Source of the DNA: Maniola hyperantus
Taxonomy: Eukaryota; Arthropoda; Insecta; Lepidoptera; Nymphalidae
Direction: 5' to 3'
DNA length: 64,000 nucleotides
Assembly: GCF_902806685.2 (NCBI RefSeq)
Contig: NC_048537.1
Coordinates: 15,150,720 to 15,214,719 of the forward strand
Shown: in pieces, positions 63,830 to 64,000 of the stretch
How positions within the stretch are numbered: position 1 is the first letter of the stretch
How the letters are laid out: each line of letters starts with the position of its first letter
Notes under the pieces: model-generated
The model's database searches: none
What the model was told of the DNA's origin: nothing
The model's input: the letters and a program-made list of their open reading frames with translations, nothing else
Translations under genes and position numbers: made by a program

Positions 63830-64000
63830 TTGATGATGCCCACGACTTCGTTCGCGTGGATTTTGGTATTTATAAATCCCGTAGGAACTCTTTATTTTCC
63901 GGGATAAAAAGTAGCCTATGTCCTTCCGCGGGATGCAAACTATCTCTGTACCAAAGTTCATTAAAATCGGTTGAATGGATGGGCCGTGAAAAGCTAGCAG
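63830..64000 (+). repeat. Fam-A copy, cut by window edge
   Basis: tgatgcccacgacttcgttc to gccgtgaaaagctagcag; the GACA part lies beyond the window. Confidence 0.8.

Overview
The window looks like nuclear DNA from a lepidopteran (butterfly or moth). It is AT-rich, genes are sparse with small exons and repeat-filled introns, and over half of the sequence belongs to interspersed families typical of Lepidoptera: tRNA-headed SINEs, 3' ends of RTE-like LINEs, short fold-back MITEs, and non-coding repeats carrying internal GTCT/GACA or TCAG microsatellites. The species cannot be named from the sequence alone. Labels used below: Fam-A (starts tgatgcccgcgacttcgt, ends gcatttataatat), Fam-B (ccggccaagtgcgagtc to tacggaaccctaaaaa), Fam-C (agcttatgctcgcgacttc to ttttatatatttaga), Fam-E and Fam-F (fold-back MITEs), SINE1 (tagcctagtggttaagac head, atcatgatgatgat tail), SINE2 (cgcagtggttagtgctg head), SINE3 (tRNA-Phe-like head).

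Three host genes are supported, all on the + strand. (1) 3246-11519: a three-exon gene for a Myb/SANT-like DNA-binding protein with a C-terminal coiled coil. The splice sites and reading phases fit. Its first intron holds a complete but dead 3.07-kb pogo/Tigger-like transposon (4256-7322). (2) 12280-15210: a three-exon gene for the mitochondrial ATP synthase inhibitor IF1 (104 aa), the most secure call here. (3) 19227-19292: one coding exon for a signal peptide, after a GC-rich leader with an arthropod-type initiator and ending in a GTAAGG donor. It should be the first exon of a secreted or membrane protein. No downstream exon could be assigned with confidence, so the remaining 44.7 kb is either its very long first intron or intergenic DNA.

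Layout: 1-3.2 kb nested repeats; 3.2-11.5 kb Myb/SANT gene; 12.3-15.2 kb IF1; 15.2-18.8 kb repeats; 19.0-19.3 kb promoter and signal-peptide exon; 19.3-64 kb repeat-dominated DNA with a 150-200 bp minisatellite, many nested insertions, and several long nearly perfect hairpins (30206-30481, 38024-38107, 25713-25766, 62182-62329).

The three genes show no sign of working together; they are ordinary neighbours. No bacterial-type operon, CRISPR array, rRNA or functional tRNA gene was seen. The most unusual signals are the long perfect palindromes, the pogo element with dense subterminal repeats, and the unresolved secreted-protein gene.
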